From NCBI GenBank assembly GCA_013180625.2, contig SNVD02013250.1, positions 1-64,000 on the forward strand: 64,000 bases of DNA. The letters are read 5' to 3'. Below the pieces are notes generated by a model. It had not been told where the DNA came from and made no database searches. It was given only the letters and a program-made list of their open reading frames with translations. The position numbers were made by a program, and so were the translations under genes. Positions within the stretch are counted from its first letter, which is position 1. The number at the start of each line of letters is the position of its first letter. This DNA is from Boswellia sacra. Its lineage: Eukaryota; Streptophyta; Magnoliopsida; Sapindales; Burseraceae. Below, piece after piece: positions 24,356 through 36,862 of the stretch.

Positions 24356-24361
24356 TGTTTT

Positions 24362-25259
24362 ATATATATATATTGAGTGGATAGGGGAAGGGACTAAACT
24401 ATCATGTATCGACGAACAGGGCGAATCATCTAAAAGGGGCTTCATCATCTATAGTGAACAATTAAGTTCTAATTACAATAAACAAGTTAATTAATTTAGT
24501 TTGAGTTGAGCTTTTACTTAATAATATAAAAATTGTTATTCTTACTATAGTTTAAATGTTGTAGTGGGTATATTTACTTTCATTTTTCAATTGTTGTAAT
24601 TAATCAAAATGTTTAGTGTAGCCATAATCTTTATCAAACAATTGTCAATCTCTTATTTGTTGTAATGGGCATTGGCGGTAGGAGTTACCTCTTGTCCTTT
24701 TCATGCGCTTTGTTTTTCTTAAACTTTTTCTTTTGTCTCCCAAATTGTCAAATCGGTTATATAATGAAAATGACATTGTTTTGAATAAATTAAACATAAC
24801 ATAAATAAAAACATATAGTATAAATACTATACAAAACAATATATAGTATAAATATAATACAAAATAATCACTAAAGTAGCACAATAAGTAAAAAATATAA
24901 TTTTACGTTTATATTAACAATAATTTCACATCAGTATTTTAATTATAGGACACGTTTGACATCCCTAATAAAGTCTTATTTCTATATTTTTGTTTTCGGC
25001 TCCATGTAGACTTCATTAGGCTAGACTCCGTCGTTGGATATTTCCTCTCAAAATAGTCATAAGTTCTCCTATGTTCACTAATTCTTCCTCCAAATCTTAC
25101 TCCTAACCATCTGCTTTCACACAGATAATTCTCACTCCTCAACATCTTTAATTAAGCCAATAATACAAACTTATAGCTAATAGCTAATATATTAAATAGC
25201 TAAACTATATGAAACAAATTCCAATTACCTGGCAAGCAATAAGCACTTAAATAAACAAT
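24362..25259. other. AT-rich DNA, outer left relative of the tandem block
   Basis: No gene is seen. At about 24870-25010 the sequence resembles segments near 37930-38060, 39590-39740 and 40360-40470. All read like TAGCACRATAAGTA, then TATATTAACAATAATTT and a GTTTAACATCC-like block. This piece therefore belongs to the same amplified locus as the array that follows. Confidence 0.55.
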
Positions 25260-25432
25260 TTGATTGTACCATCTTTCTCATTTTGGGAAAAGGAAACAAC
25301 AGAGCTAATGGTTGCTCTGCTTTCACAAAGAAAATTGTTACTCTTCAAATTGTAACACTAATTGTAACCCAAACTTTCGAGCCACTGCAGCAGACAAGAA
25401 ATCTACATGACATGCCATTTTGTAACACTTGG

Positions 25433-27089
25433 GAACCAAAAACCAATCTATGAACATGATTTTCAAATAATATTACTCATCATGGCTTAACCATGATTAT
25501 TCTTGCTTTGCAGGTGGAGGAAGTTGCTCACTGCCTTGCATGGTGTCGTCGACATCTTGCTCATGACCACCTGCTTTCACACAGATAATTCTTACTTCTC
25601 ACAAATCATAACACAAATATTTGAAGTCACTACAAAAAGCTGTTAATCTACATGACATGCCATTTATCTAATACTTGTAGACCAGAAACCAATATAAGAA
25701 AAAGATTTTCAATTAGACTTACTCATCATGGCCTAATGGTGGTTGTTCCTACTCTACAGGTGGAGCAAGTAGGTTGTCAGATTTCGGCCACTTGTTGAAA
25801 CTAAACTCGGCTTGCTCCTCCACCGATGAACATCCCCGCTTAACTTACACCTGTTAATACCGGCTAAACTCCTAGGGTTATTTAGGACCCGGATTTTTTC
25901 AAGGCCCTAAAGGTTAAGCTGCTTATTATTAAGGTCCAAAATTTATTATTATCATTATTTGTCACAAATCTTATATAATAATTTTTTTTGTTTAATTATC
26001 ATTTTATATTAAATCAAAATTTAAAAATTAAAAGTCAAATTATGTACTTAAAAATTTTCATTCCAATTAACTAATTCCAATAAAAATTAAATACAATAAA
26101 CTATTTTCATTTCAATATTTCATCCTTTACTTCCTAGTATGGATAAACCTTTTCAAATACCAATAAAATTTTTTAGCTGATAGTTCATATTCAATTTTTC
26201 AAAAGCCAAATATTATAATGAGAATTGAATTTTTTACTGTTTATACATCTCATTATATCATAAATTCAAAAGTTTACTCTTTTACATCCAAATTTTTCAT
26301 ACTCCCTCAACTAAGTAGATTACTCACCATAATTTCAATTCTAGGTTCTATCACTCCACATTTCTTTTTATTATTTTAAATTTTTATCAATTATTTATTT
26401 GCTACATATTAGTTTGAAATTATTTAATTTGTAGTTTTAGACATCTGTAATATAAAATATCAATCTGGATATGAACAATTTAAGAGAAAAAAGATTAGAA
26501 TCCTAATGAGAAACTCTTTGTAAAATTTTAAAAAACAACAAGGAGTATAAAGTTAAAAAGTTAGTAATTAACTACAAAAAATATTAAAAAATTCATATAT
26601 AATATAATTATTAGTGAAAAAATGAATATAATGGTTATTGTATACATATCTCTTGCAAAAATATATATAACATTCTATAGATACAAAAAAATGGGACGAC
26701 AAAATGAATTTAGACATAAGAAAGTTTAATGATTAATTTTTTATGTTGAATAAATGGGTCACATAATTAAATGATATAATTTTTAACAAATTAAATATAA
26801 CATAAAATAAAGCATATAGTATAAATATAATACAAAAGAATCACTAAAATAGCACGATAAATATAACACATAATTTTACCTTTATATTGAGAATAAATAG
26901 CTAGCAATGTATTTCAAAAACATATATAAAACAATAATAATATAAAAAGACAAGAACATATTTGATATTTTACATTTTTTTTAAATTTAAATTAATAGCA
27001 TCACATTGCCTTAAATAACTAAAGATAGAAAAGATATTACAAGGAAAATAATATGGTTATACGTAATAAAGCTACAACCTTATCATGGT
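25433..27089. repeat. Array unit 1
   Basis: It starts at GAACCAAAAACCAATC. Module B is at about 25500-25585 and module A at about 25755-25860. The minus frames of both modules and the plus frame of A are open. The copy is somewhat more diverged than units 2-7, for example ATGATTATTC where other units have ACGGCTATTC. Confidence 0.85.
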
Positions 27090-28750
27090 GAACCAAAAAT
27101 CAATCTATGAACATGATTTTCAAATAGTATTACTCACCATGGCTTAACGACGGCTATTTCTGCTTTGCAGATGGAGGAAGTTGCTCACCTCCTTGCATGG
27201 TGCCGTCGACATTTTGCTCATGACCACCTGCTTTCACGTAGATAATTCTTACTTCTCACAAATCATAACACAAATATTTGAAGCCACTACAAAAAGCAGT
27301 TAATCTACATGACATGCCATTTAACTAATATTTGTAAACCATAAACCAATCTAAGAAAAAGATTTTCAATTAGTCTTACTCACCATGGCCTAACGGTTGT
27401 TGTTTCTTACTCCACAGGTGGAGCAAGTAGGTTGTCAAATTTCGACCGCTTGTTGGAACTAAACTCGGCTTACTCCTCCACCGATGATCTTCCCCGCTTA
27501 ACTTACACCTGTTAGTATCGGCTAAACTCCTAGGGTTATTTAGGACCCCGATTTTTTCAAGGCCCCAAGGGTTATGTTGCTTATTATTAAGGTCCAAAAT
27601 CTATTAATATCATTATTTGTCACAAATCTTATATATTAAGTTTTTTTTTGTTTAATTGTCATTTTATATTAAATCAAAATTTAAAAATATAAAGTCAAAT
27701 TATGTACTTAAAAATCTTCATTCCTAATAATTAATTCCAATAAAAATTAAATACAATAAATCATTTTCATTTCAATATTTCATCTTTTACTTCTTTGCAT
27801 GGATAAACTTTTTCAAATACCAATAAAATTTTTTAGTTGATAGTTCGTATTCAATTTTTCAAAAGCCAAATATTATTATGAGAATTGAATTTTTTGCAGT
27901 TTATACATCTCATTATATCATAAATTCAAAAGTTTAATCTTTTACATCCAAATTTTTCACACTCTCTCAACTAAGTAGATTACCTCACTATAATTTCAAT
28001 TCCAGGCTCTATCACTTCACATTTCTTTTTATTATTTTAAATTTTAAACAATTATTTATTTGCTACATATTAGTTTGAAATTATTTAATTTGTAGTTTTA
28101 GAAATTTATAATCTAAAATATCAATCTAGATGTGAACAATTTAAGAGAAAAAATATTAGAATCCTAATTATAAACTCATGGTAATATTTTAAAAAACAAT
28201 AAGGAGTATAAAGTTAAAAAGTTAGTAATTAACTACAACAAATATTAGAAAATCCATATATAATATAATTATTAGTAAAAAAATGAATATAATGGTTATT
28301 GTATACATATCTCTTGAAAAAATATATATAATATTCTATATATACAAAAAAATGGGACGATAAAATTAATTTAGATACAAGAAAGTTTAATCATTAATTT
28401 TTTTATGTTGAATAAATGAGTCATATAATTAAATGATATAATTTTTAACAAATTAAATATAACATAAAATAAAGCATATAGTATAAATATAATACCAAAG
28501 AATCACTAAAGTAGCACGATAAATATAACATATAATTTTACCTTTATATTGAGAATACATAGCTAGCAATGTATTTCAAAAACATATATAAAACAATAAT
28601 AATATAAAAAGACTTGAACATATTTGATATTTTACATTTTTTTAAATTTAAATTAATAGCATCATATTGCCTTAAATAACTAAAGATAGAAAAGATATTA
28701 CAACGAAAATAGTATGGTTATACGTAATAAAGCTACAACCTTATCATGGT
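27090..28750. repeat. Array unit 2
   Basis: Full-length unit. Module A has a stop in the minus frame (EEQ changed to EE-stop) but remains open in the plus frame. Confidence 0.88.
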
Positions 28751-30386
28751 GAACCAAAAACCAATCTACGAACATGATTTTAAAATAGTATTAGTCACCA
28801 TGGCTTAACGACGGCTATTCCTGCCTTGTAGGTGGAGGAAGTTGCTCACCCCCTTGCATGGTGTTGTCGACATCTTGCTCATTACTACCTGCTTTCACGT
28901 AGATAATTCTTGCTTCGCACAAATCATAACACAAATATTTGAAGCCACTACAAAAAGCAGTTAATCTACATGATATGCCATTTAGCTAATATTTGTAAAC
29001 CAGAAGCCAATCTAAGAAAAAGATTTTCAATTAGTCTAACTCATCATGGCCTAATGGTGGTTGTTTCCTACTCTACAGGTGGAGCAAGTAGGTTGTCAGA
29101 TTTCGGCCACTTATTGGAACTAAACTCGGCCTGCTTCTCCACCGATGATCTTCCCCGCTTAACTTACACCTGTTAGTATCGGCTAAACTCCTAGGGTTAT
29201 ATCGGACCAAGATTTTTTCAAGGCCCCAAAGGTTATGTTGCTTATTATTAAGGTTCAAAATTTATTATTATCATTATTTGTCACAAATCTTATATAATAA
29301 GTTTTTTGTTTAATTATCATTTTATATTAAATCAAATTTAAAAATATAAAGTCAAATTATGTACTTAAAAATCTTCATTCCTAATAACTAATTTCGGTAA
29401 AAATTAAATGCAATAAATCATTTTCATTTCAATATTTCATCTTTTATTTCTCAGCATGGATAAACCTTTTCAAATACAAATAAAATTTTTTAGTTGATAG
29501 TTCGTATTCAATTTTCCAAAAGTCAAATTATTGTGAGAATTGAATTTTTTACTGTTTATACATCTCATTATATCATAAATTCAAAAGTTTACTCTTTTAC
29601 ATCCAAACTAAGTAGATTGCCTCACTATAATTTCTATTCTAGGTTCTATCACTCCACATTTCTTTTTATTATTTTAAATTTTTATCAATTATTTATTTAC
29701 TACATATTAGTTTAAAATTATTTACTTGTAGTTTTAGACATTTGTAATATAAAATATCAATCTAGATATGAACAATTTAAGAGGAAAAAGATTAGAATCC
29801 TAATGAGAATCTTTTGGTAAAATTTTAAAAAACAACAAGGAGTATAAGGTTAGAAAGTTAGTAATTGACTACAACAAATATTAAAACATTCATATATAAT
29901 ACAATTATTAGTGAAAAAATGAATATAATGGTTATTGTATACATATCTCTTGAAAAAATATGTATAATATTCTATATATACAAAAAAACTGAGACGACAA
30001 AATGAATTTAGATATAAGAAAGTTTAATAATTAATGTTTTATGTTGAATAAATGGGTCACATAATTAAATGATATAATTTTTAACAAATTAAGTATAACA
30101 TAAAATAAAGCATATAGTATAAATATAATACAAAAGAATCACTAAAGTAGCACGATAAATATAACATATAATTTTACCTTTATATCGGGAATGCATAGCT
30201 GGCAATGTATTTCAAAAACATATATAAAACAATAATAATATAAAAAGATATGAACATATTTGATATTTTACATTTTTTTAAATTTAAATTAATAGCATCA
30301 CATTGCCTTAAATAACTAAAGATAGAAAAGATATTACATTGAAAATAATATGGTTACACCTAATAAAGTTACAACCTTATCATATT
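28751..30386. repeat. Array unit 3
   Basis: Full-length unit with both modules. The AT-rich part has small deletions, for example after TTTTACATCCAAAC near 29605. Confidence 0.88.
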
Positions 30387-32040
30387 GAACCAAAAACCAA
30401 TCTATGAACATGATTTTCAAATAGTATTACCCACCATGGCTTAATGACGGGTATTCCTGCTTTGCAGGTGGAGGAAGGTGCTCGCCCCCTTACATGGCAT
30501 CGTCGACATCTTGCTCATGACCACCTACTTTCACATAGATAATTCTTACTTCTCACAAATCATAACACAAATATTTTAAGCCACTACAAAAAGCAGTTAA
30601 TCTACATGACATGCCATTTAACTAATATTTGTAAACTAGAAACCAATATAAGAAAAAGATTTTCAATTAGTATGACTCATCATGGCCTAACGTGGGTTGT
30701 TTCCTACTCTAGAGGTGGAGCAAGCAGGCTGTCAGTTTTCGGACACTTGTTGGAACTAAACTCGGCTTGCTCCTCCACCGATGATCTTCCCCGCTTAACT
30801 TACACTTGTTAGTACCGGCTAAACTCCTAGGGTTATTTAGGACCCATATTTTTTCAAGGCCCGAAAGGTTTTCTTGCTTATTATTTAGGTCCAAAATTCA
30901 TTATTATCATTATTTGTAACAAATCTTATATAATAAGTTTTTTTTGTTTAATTATCATTTTATATCAAATCAAAATTTAAAAATATAAAGTCAAATTATG
31001 TACTTAAAAATCTTCATTCCTAATAACTAATTCCAAAAAAAATTAAATACAATAAACCATTTTTATTTCAATACTTCATCATTTACTTCTTAGCATGAGT
31101 AAACCTTTTCAAATAACAATAAAATTTTTTAGTTGATAGTTCGTATTCAAATTCTCAAAAGTCAAATATTATTATAAGAATTGAATTTTTTATTGTTTAC
31201 ACATCTCATTATATCATAAATTCAAAAGTTTACTCTTTTACATCCACTTTTTCACACTCTCTCAACTAAGTAGGTTACCTCACTATAATTTCAATTCTAG
31301 GTTCTATCACTACACATTTCTTTTTATTATTTTAAATTTTTATCAATTATTTATTTACTACATATTAGTTTGAAATTACTTAATTTGTAGTTTTAGACAT
31401 TTGTAATATAAAATATCAATCTAGATATGAATAATTTAAGAGAAAAAAATATTAGAATCCTAATGGGAAACTCTTGGTAAAATTTTAAAAAACAACAAGG
31501 AGTATAAAGTTAAAAAGTTAGCAATTAACTACAACAAATATGAAAAAATTCATAAATAATATAATTATTAGTGAAAAAATGAATATAACGGTTACTGTAT
31601 ACATATCTCTTGAAAAAATATATATAATATTTTATATATACAAAAAAATGGGACGATAAAATTAATTTAGATATAAGAAAGTTTAATCATTAATTTTTTT
31701 ATGTTGAATAAATGAGTCATATATTTAAATGATATAATTTTTAACAAATTAAATATAACATAAAATAAAGCATATAGTATAAATATAATACGAAAGAATC
31801 ACTAAAGTAGCACAATAAATATAACATATAATTTTACCTTTATATTGAGAATATATAGCTAGCAATGTATTTCAAAAACATATATAAAACAATAATAATA
31901 TAAAAAGACAAGAACATATTTGATATTTTACATTTTTTTAAATTTAAATTAATGGCATCACATTGCCTTAAATAACTAAAGATAGAAAAGATATTACAAG
32001 GAAAATAATATGGTTATGCGTAATAAAACTACAACCTTAT
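30387..32040. repeat. Array unit 4
   Basis: Full-length unit. The minus frame of module B is interrupted by a stop (CAA to TAA after GATGCCATG). Module A is open on both strands. Confidence 0.88.
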
Positions 32041-33639
32041 CAACGGCTATTCCTGCTTTGCAGGTGCAGGAAGTTGCTCACCCCCTTGCACGGTGCCGTC
32101 GACATCATGCTCATAACCACCTCCTTTCACACAGATAATTCTTACTTCTCACAAATCATAACACAAATATTTTAAGCCACTACAAAAAGCAGTTAATTTA
32201 CATGACATGCCATTTAGCAAATATTTGTAAACCATAAACCAATCTAAGAAAAAGATTTTCAATTAGTCTTACTCATTATGGCCTAACGGTTGTTGTTTCC
32301 TACTCTACAGGTGGAGCAAGTAGGTTGTCAAATTTCGACCACTTGTTGGAATTAAACTCGGCTTGCTCCTCCACCGATGATCTTCTCTGCTTAACTTACA
32401 CCTGTTAGGATCGGCTAAACTCCTAGGGTTATTTAGGACCCGGATTTTTTCAAGGCCCCGAAGGTTATGTTGTTTATTATTGAGGTCCAAAATTTATTAT
32501 TATCATTATTTGTCACAAATCTTATATAATAAGTTTTTTTTGTTTAATTATCATTTTATATTGAATCAAAATTTAAAAATATAAAGTCAAATTATGTACT
32601 TAAAAATCTTCATTCCTAATAACTAATTCCAATAAAAATTAAATGCAATAAACCATTTTTATTTCAATATTTCATCTTTTACTTCTTTCCATGGATAAAC
32701 ATTTTCAAATACCAATAAAATTTTTTAGTTGATAGTTCGTATTCAATTTTTCAAAAGTCAAATATTATTATGAGAATTGAATTTTTTGCTGTTTATACAT
32801 CTCATTATATCATAAATTCAAAAGTTTAATCTTTTACATCCAAATTTTTCACACTCTCTCAACTAAGTAGATTACCTCACTATAATTTCGATTCTAGGTT
32901 CTATCACTCCACATTTCTTTTTATTATTTTAAATTTTTAACAATTATTTATTTGCTACATATTAGTTTGAAATTATTTAATTTCTAGTTTTAGACATTTG
33001 CAATAAAGAATATCAATCTAGATATGAACAATTTAAGAGAAAAAATATTAGAATCCTAATGATAAACTCATGGTAAAATTTTAAAAAACAAGAGGAGTAT
33101 AAAGTTAAAAAGTTAGTAATTAACTACAACAAATATTAAAACATTCATATATAATATAATTATTAGTGAAAAAATGAATATAATGGTTATTGTATACATA
33201 TCTCTTGAGAAAATATATATAATATTCTATATATACAAAAAAATGGGACGATAAAATTAATTTAGATATAAGAAAGTTTAATCATTAATTTTTTTCTGTT
33301 GAATAAATGAGTCATATATTTAAATGATATAATTTTTAACAAATTAAATATAACATAAAATAAACCATAATGTATAAATAATGCAAAAGAATCAATAAAG
33401 TAGCACGATAAATATAACATATAATTTTACCTTTATGTTGAGAATACATGGCTAGCAATGTATTTCAAAAACATATATAAAACAATAATAATATAAAATG
33501 ACTTGAACATATTTGATATTTTACATTTTTTTAAATTTAAATTAATAGCATCACATTGCCTTAAATAACTAAAGATAGAAAAGATATCACAACGAAAATA
33601 ATATGGCTATACGTAATAATGCTACAACCTTATCATGGT
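32041..33639. repeat. Array unit 5, start deleted
   Basis: The unit lacks about 60 bases at its start: TTATCA joins directly to ACGGCTATTCC of module B. Otherwise it is complete with modules B and A. Confidence 0.88.
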
Positions 33640-35281
33640 GAGCCAAAAACCAATCTATGAACATGATTTTCAAATAGTATTACTCACCATGGCTTAACGA
33701 CGGCTATTCCTGCTTTGCAGGGGGAGGAAGTTGCTCAGCCCCTTGCATGGTGTTGTCGACATCTTGCTTATGACCACCTGCTTTCACGTAGATAATTCTT
33801 ACTTCTCACAAATCATAACACAAATATTTGAAGCTACTACAAAAAGCAGTTAATCTACATGACATGCCATTTAGCTAATATTTGTAATCCAAAATCCAAT
33901 CTAAGAAAAATATTTTCAATTAGTCTTACTCATCATGGCTTGACGGTGGTTGTTTCCTACTCTAAAGGTGGAGCAAGTAGGTTGTCAGATTTCGGCCATT
34001 TATTGGAACTAAACTCGGCTTGCTCCTCCACCGATGATTTTCCCCGCTTACTACTGGCTAAACTCCTAGGGTTATTTAGGACTCAGATTTTTTCAAGGCC
34101 CGAAAGGTTATGTTGCTTATTATTAAGGTCCAACATTTATTATTATCATTATTTGTCACAAATCTTGTATAATAAGTTTTTTTTGTTTAATTGTCATTTT
34201 ATATTAAATCAAAATTTAAAAATATAGAGTCAAATTATGTACTTAAAAATCTTCATTCCTAATAACTATTTCCAATAAAAATTAAATACAATAAACCATT
34301 TTCATTTCAATATTTCATCTTTTACTTCTTAGCATGGATAAACCTTTTCAAATACAAATAAAATTTTTTAGTTGATAGTTCGTATTCAATTTTTTAAAAG
34401 TCAAATATTATTATGAGAATTGAATTTTTTTACTGTTTATACATCTCATTATATCATAAATAAGTTTACTCTTTTAAATCCAACTTTTTCACACTCTCTC
34501 AACTAAGTAGCTTACCTGACTATAATTTCAATTCTAGGTTCTATCACTCCACATTTCTTTTTATTATTTTAAATTTTTATCAATTATTTATTTAGTACAT
34601 ATTAGTTTGAAATTATTTAATTTGTAGTTTTAGACATTTGTAATAGAAAATATCAATCTAGATATGAACAATTTAAGAGAAAAAAGATTAGAATCCTAAT
34701 GAGAAACTTTTGGTAAAATTTAAAAAAACAACAAGGAGTATAAAGTTAAAAAGTTAGTAATTAACTACAACAAATATTAAAAGATTCATATATAATGTAA
34801 TTATTAGTGAAAAAATGAATATAATGGTTATTGTATAAATATCTCTTGAAAAAATATGTATAATATTCTATTTATACAAAAAAGTGGGACGACAAAATGA
34901 ATTTAGATATATGAAAGTTTAATCATTAATTTTTTATGTTGAATAAATGGGTCACATAATTAAATGATATAATTTTTAATAAATTAAATATAACATAAAA
35001 TAAAGCATATAGTATAAATATAATACAAAAGAATCACTAAAGTAGTACGATAAATATAACATATAATTTTACCTTTATATCGGGAATACATAGCTGGCAA
35101 TGTATTTCAAAAACATATATAAAACAATAATAATATAAAAAGACAAGAACATATTTGATATTTAACATTTTTTTAAATTTAAATTAATAGCATCACATGG
35201 CCTTAAATAACTAAAGATAGAAAAGATATTACAATGAAAATAATATGGCTATACATAAAAAAGCTACAACCTTATCATGGT
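33640..35281. repeat. Array unit 6
   Basis: Complete except for a deletion behind module A (CCCGCTTACTACTGGCTAAAC). This deletion is shared only with unit 7, so these two are the closest pair. Confidence 0.88.
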
Positions 35282-36757
35282 GAACCAAAAACCAATCTAT
35301 GAACATGATTTTCAAATACTATTACACACCATGGCTTAATAACCCTAGGAGTTAAGCGGGGAAGATCATCGGTGGAGGAGCAAGCCGAGTTATTAGTCTT
35401 ACTCATCATGGCTTAACGGTGGTTGTTTCCTACTCTAAAGGTGGAGCAAGTAGGTTGTCAGATTTCGGCCATTTATTGGAACTAAACTCGGCTTGCTCCT
35501 CCACCGATGATTTTCCCCGCTTACTACTGGCTAAACTCCTAGGGTTATTAGGACCTAGATTTTTTCAAGGCCCCAAAGGTTTTGTTGCTTATTATTAAGG
35601 TCCAAAATTCATTGTTATCATTATTTGTCACAAATCTTATATAATAAGTTTTTTTTTGTTTAATTATCATTTTATATTAAATCAAAATTTAAAAATATAA
35701 AGTCAAATTATGTACTTAAAAATCTTCATCCCTGATAACTAAGTCCAATAAAAATTAAATACAATAAACCATTTTCATTTCAATATTTCATCATTTACTT
35801 CTTAGCATGGCTAAACCTTTTCAAATACCAATAAAATTTTTTAGTTGATAGTTCGTGTTCAAATTTTCAAAAGTCAAATATTATTATGAGAATTGAATTT
35901 TTTATTGTTTGTACATATCATTATATCATAAATTCAAAAGTTTAATCTTTTACATCCAACTTTTTCACACTCTCTCAACTAAATAGATTACTTCACTATA
36001 ATTTCAATTCTAGGTTCTATCACTACGCATTTCTTTTTATTATTTTAAAATTTTATCAATTATTTATTTACTACATATTAGTTTGAAATTATTTAATTTG
36101 TAGTTTTAGACATTTGTAATATAAAATATCAATCTAGACATGAACAATTTAAGAGAAAAAAGATTAGAATCCTAATGAGAAACTCTTGGTAAAATTTTAC
36201 AAAACAACAAGGAGTATAAAGTTAAAAAGTTAGTAATTAACTACAACAAATATTAAAAAATTCATATATAATATAATTATTAGTGAAAAAATGAATATAA
36301 TGGTTATTGTATACATATCTCTTGGGGAAATATATATAATATTCTATATATACAAAAAAAATGGGACGACAATGAATTTAGATATATGAAAGTTTAATCA
36401 TTAATTTTTTATGTTGAATAAATGGGGTCATATGATTAAATGATATAATTTTTAACAAATTAAATATAACATAAAATAATGCATATAGTATAAATATAAT
36501 ACAAAAGAATCACTAAAGTAGCACCATAAATATAACATATAATTTTACCTTTATATTGAGAATACATAGCTAGCAATGTATTTCAAAAACATATATAAAA
36601 CAATAATAATATAAAAAGACAAGAACATATTTGATATTTTACATTTTTTTAAATTTAAATTAATAGCATCACATGGCCTTAAATAACTAAAGATAGAAAA
36701 GATATTACAATGAAAATAATATGGCTATACCTAATAAAACTACAACCTTGTCATGAT
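35282..36757. repeat. Array unit 7, module B replaced by inverted filler
   Basis: The unit runs normally to ATGGCTTAA at 35339. It then contains a 52-base inverted copy of module-A sequence (35340-35391) and resumes at ATTAGTCTTACTCATC. Module B and the spacer, about 233 bases in unit 6, are missing. Confidence 0.88.
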
Positions 36758-36862
36758 GAACCAAAAACCAATCTATGAACATGATTTTCAAATAGTATTA
36801 CACACCATGGCTTAACGACGGCTATTCCAGCTTTGCAGGTGGAGGAAGTTGCTCGCCCCCTT
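36758..36862. repeat. Array unit 8, partial
   Basis: The unit start and the first part of module B are present as far as CTCGCCCCCTTGCC. Homology then ends and different sequence follows. Confidence 0.8.

Larger units (their letters stand above)
22429..24361 (-). mobile_element. 5'-truncated Copia element, second lineage
   Basis: A short LTR of 225 bp (22429-22653) is followed on the plus strand by a polypurine-tract complement (CCCCCTTTT), then RNase H and reverse transcriptase in minus orientation. Homology ends near 24361 in an AT-dinucleotide run. Integrase, protease, gag, primer site and the second LTR are absent. Protein motifs and the short LTR differ from elements 1 and 2, so this is a separate Copia family. 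Confidence 0.88.
25260..36862. repeat. Tandem array of ~1.6-kb units (seven plus a partial eighth)
   Basis: The landmark CCTAGGGTTA occurs at 25871, 27529, 29190, 30826, 32422, 34065 and 35538, giving steps of 1658, 1661, 1636, 1596, 1643 and 1473. Each unit consists of module B, a spacer, module A, then about 1.2 kb of very AT-rich DNA with recurring marks such as TGGGACGA and AAATATAACATAAAATAA. Unit copies are near-identical over long stretches. On the left a further module relative (25260-25430) precedes unit 1. On the right homology stops at about 36862. No transposon termini or target duplication are evident. Confidence 0.93.

Noticed and set aside
25260..36862. Array as a centromeric or subtelomeric satellite
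   Set aside because: There are only seven units, each far longer than typical satellites, with exon-like modules and duplicated flanks. A local segmental amplification fits better.
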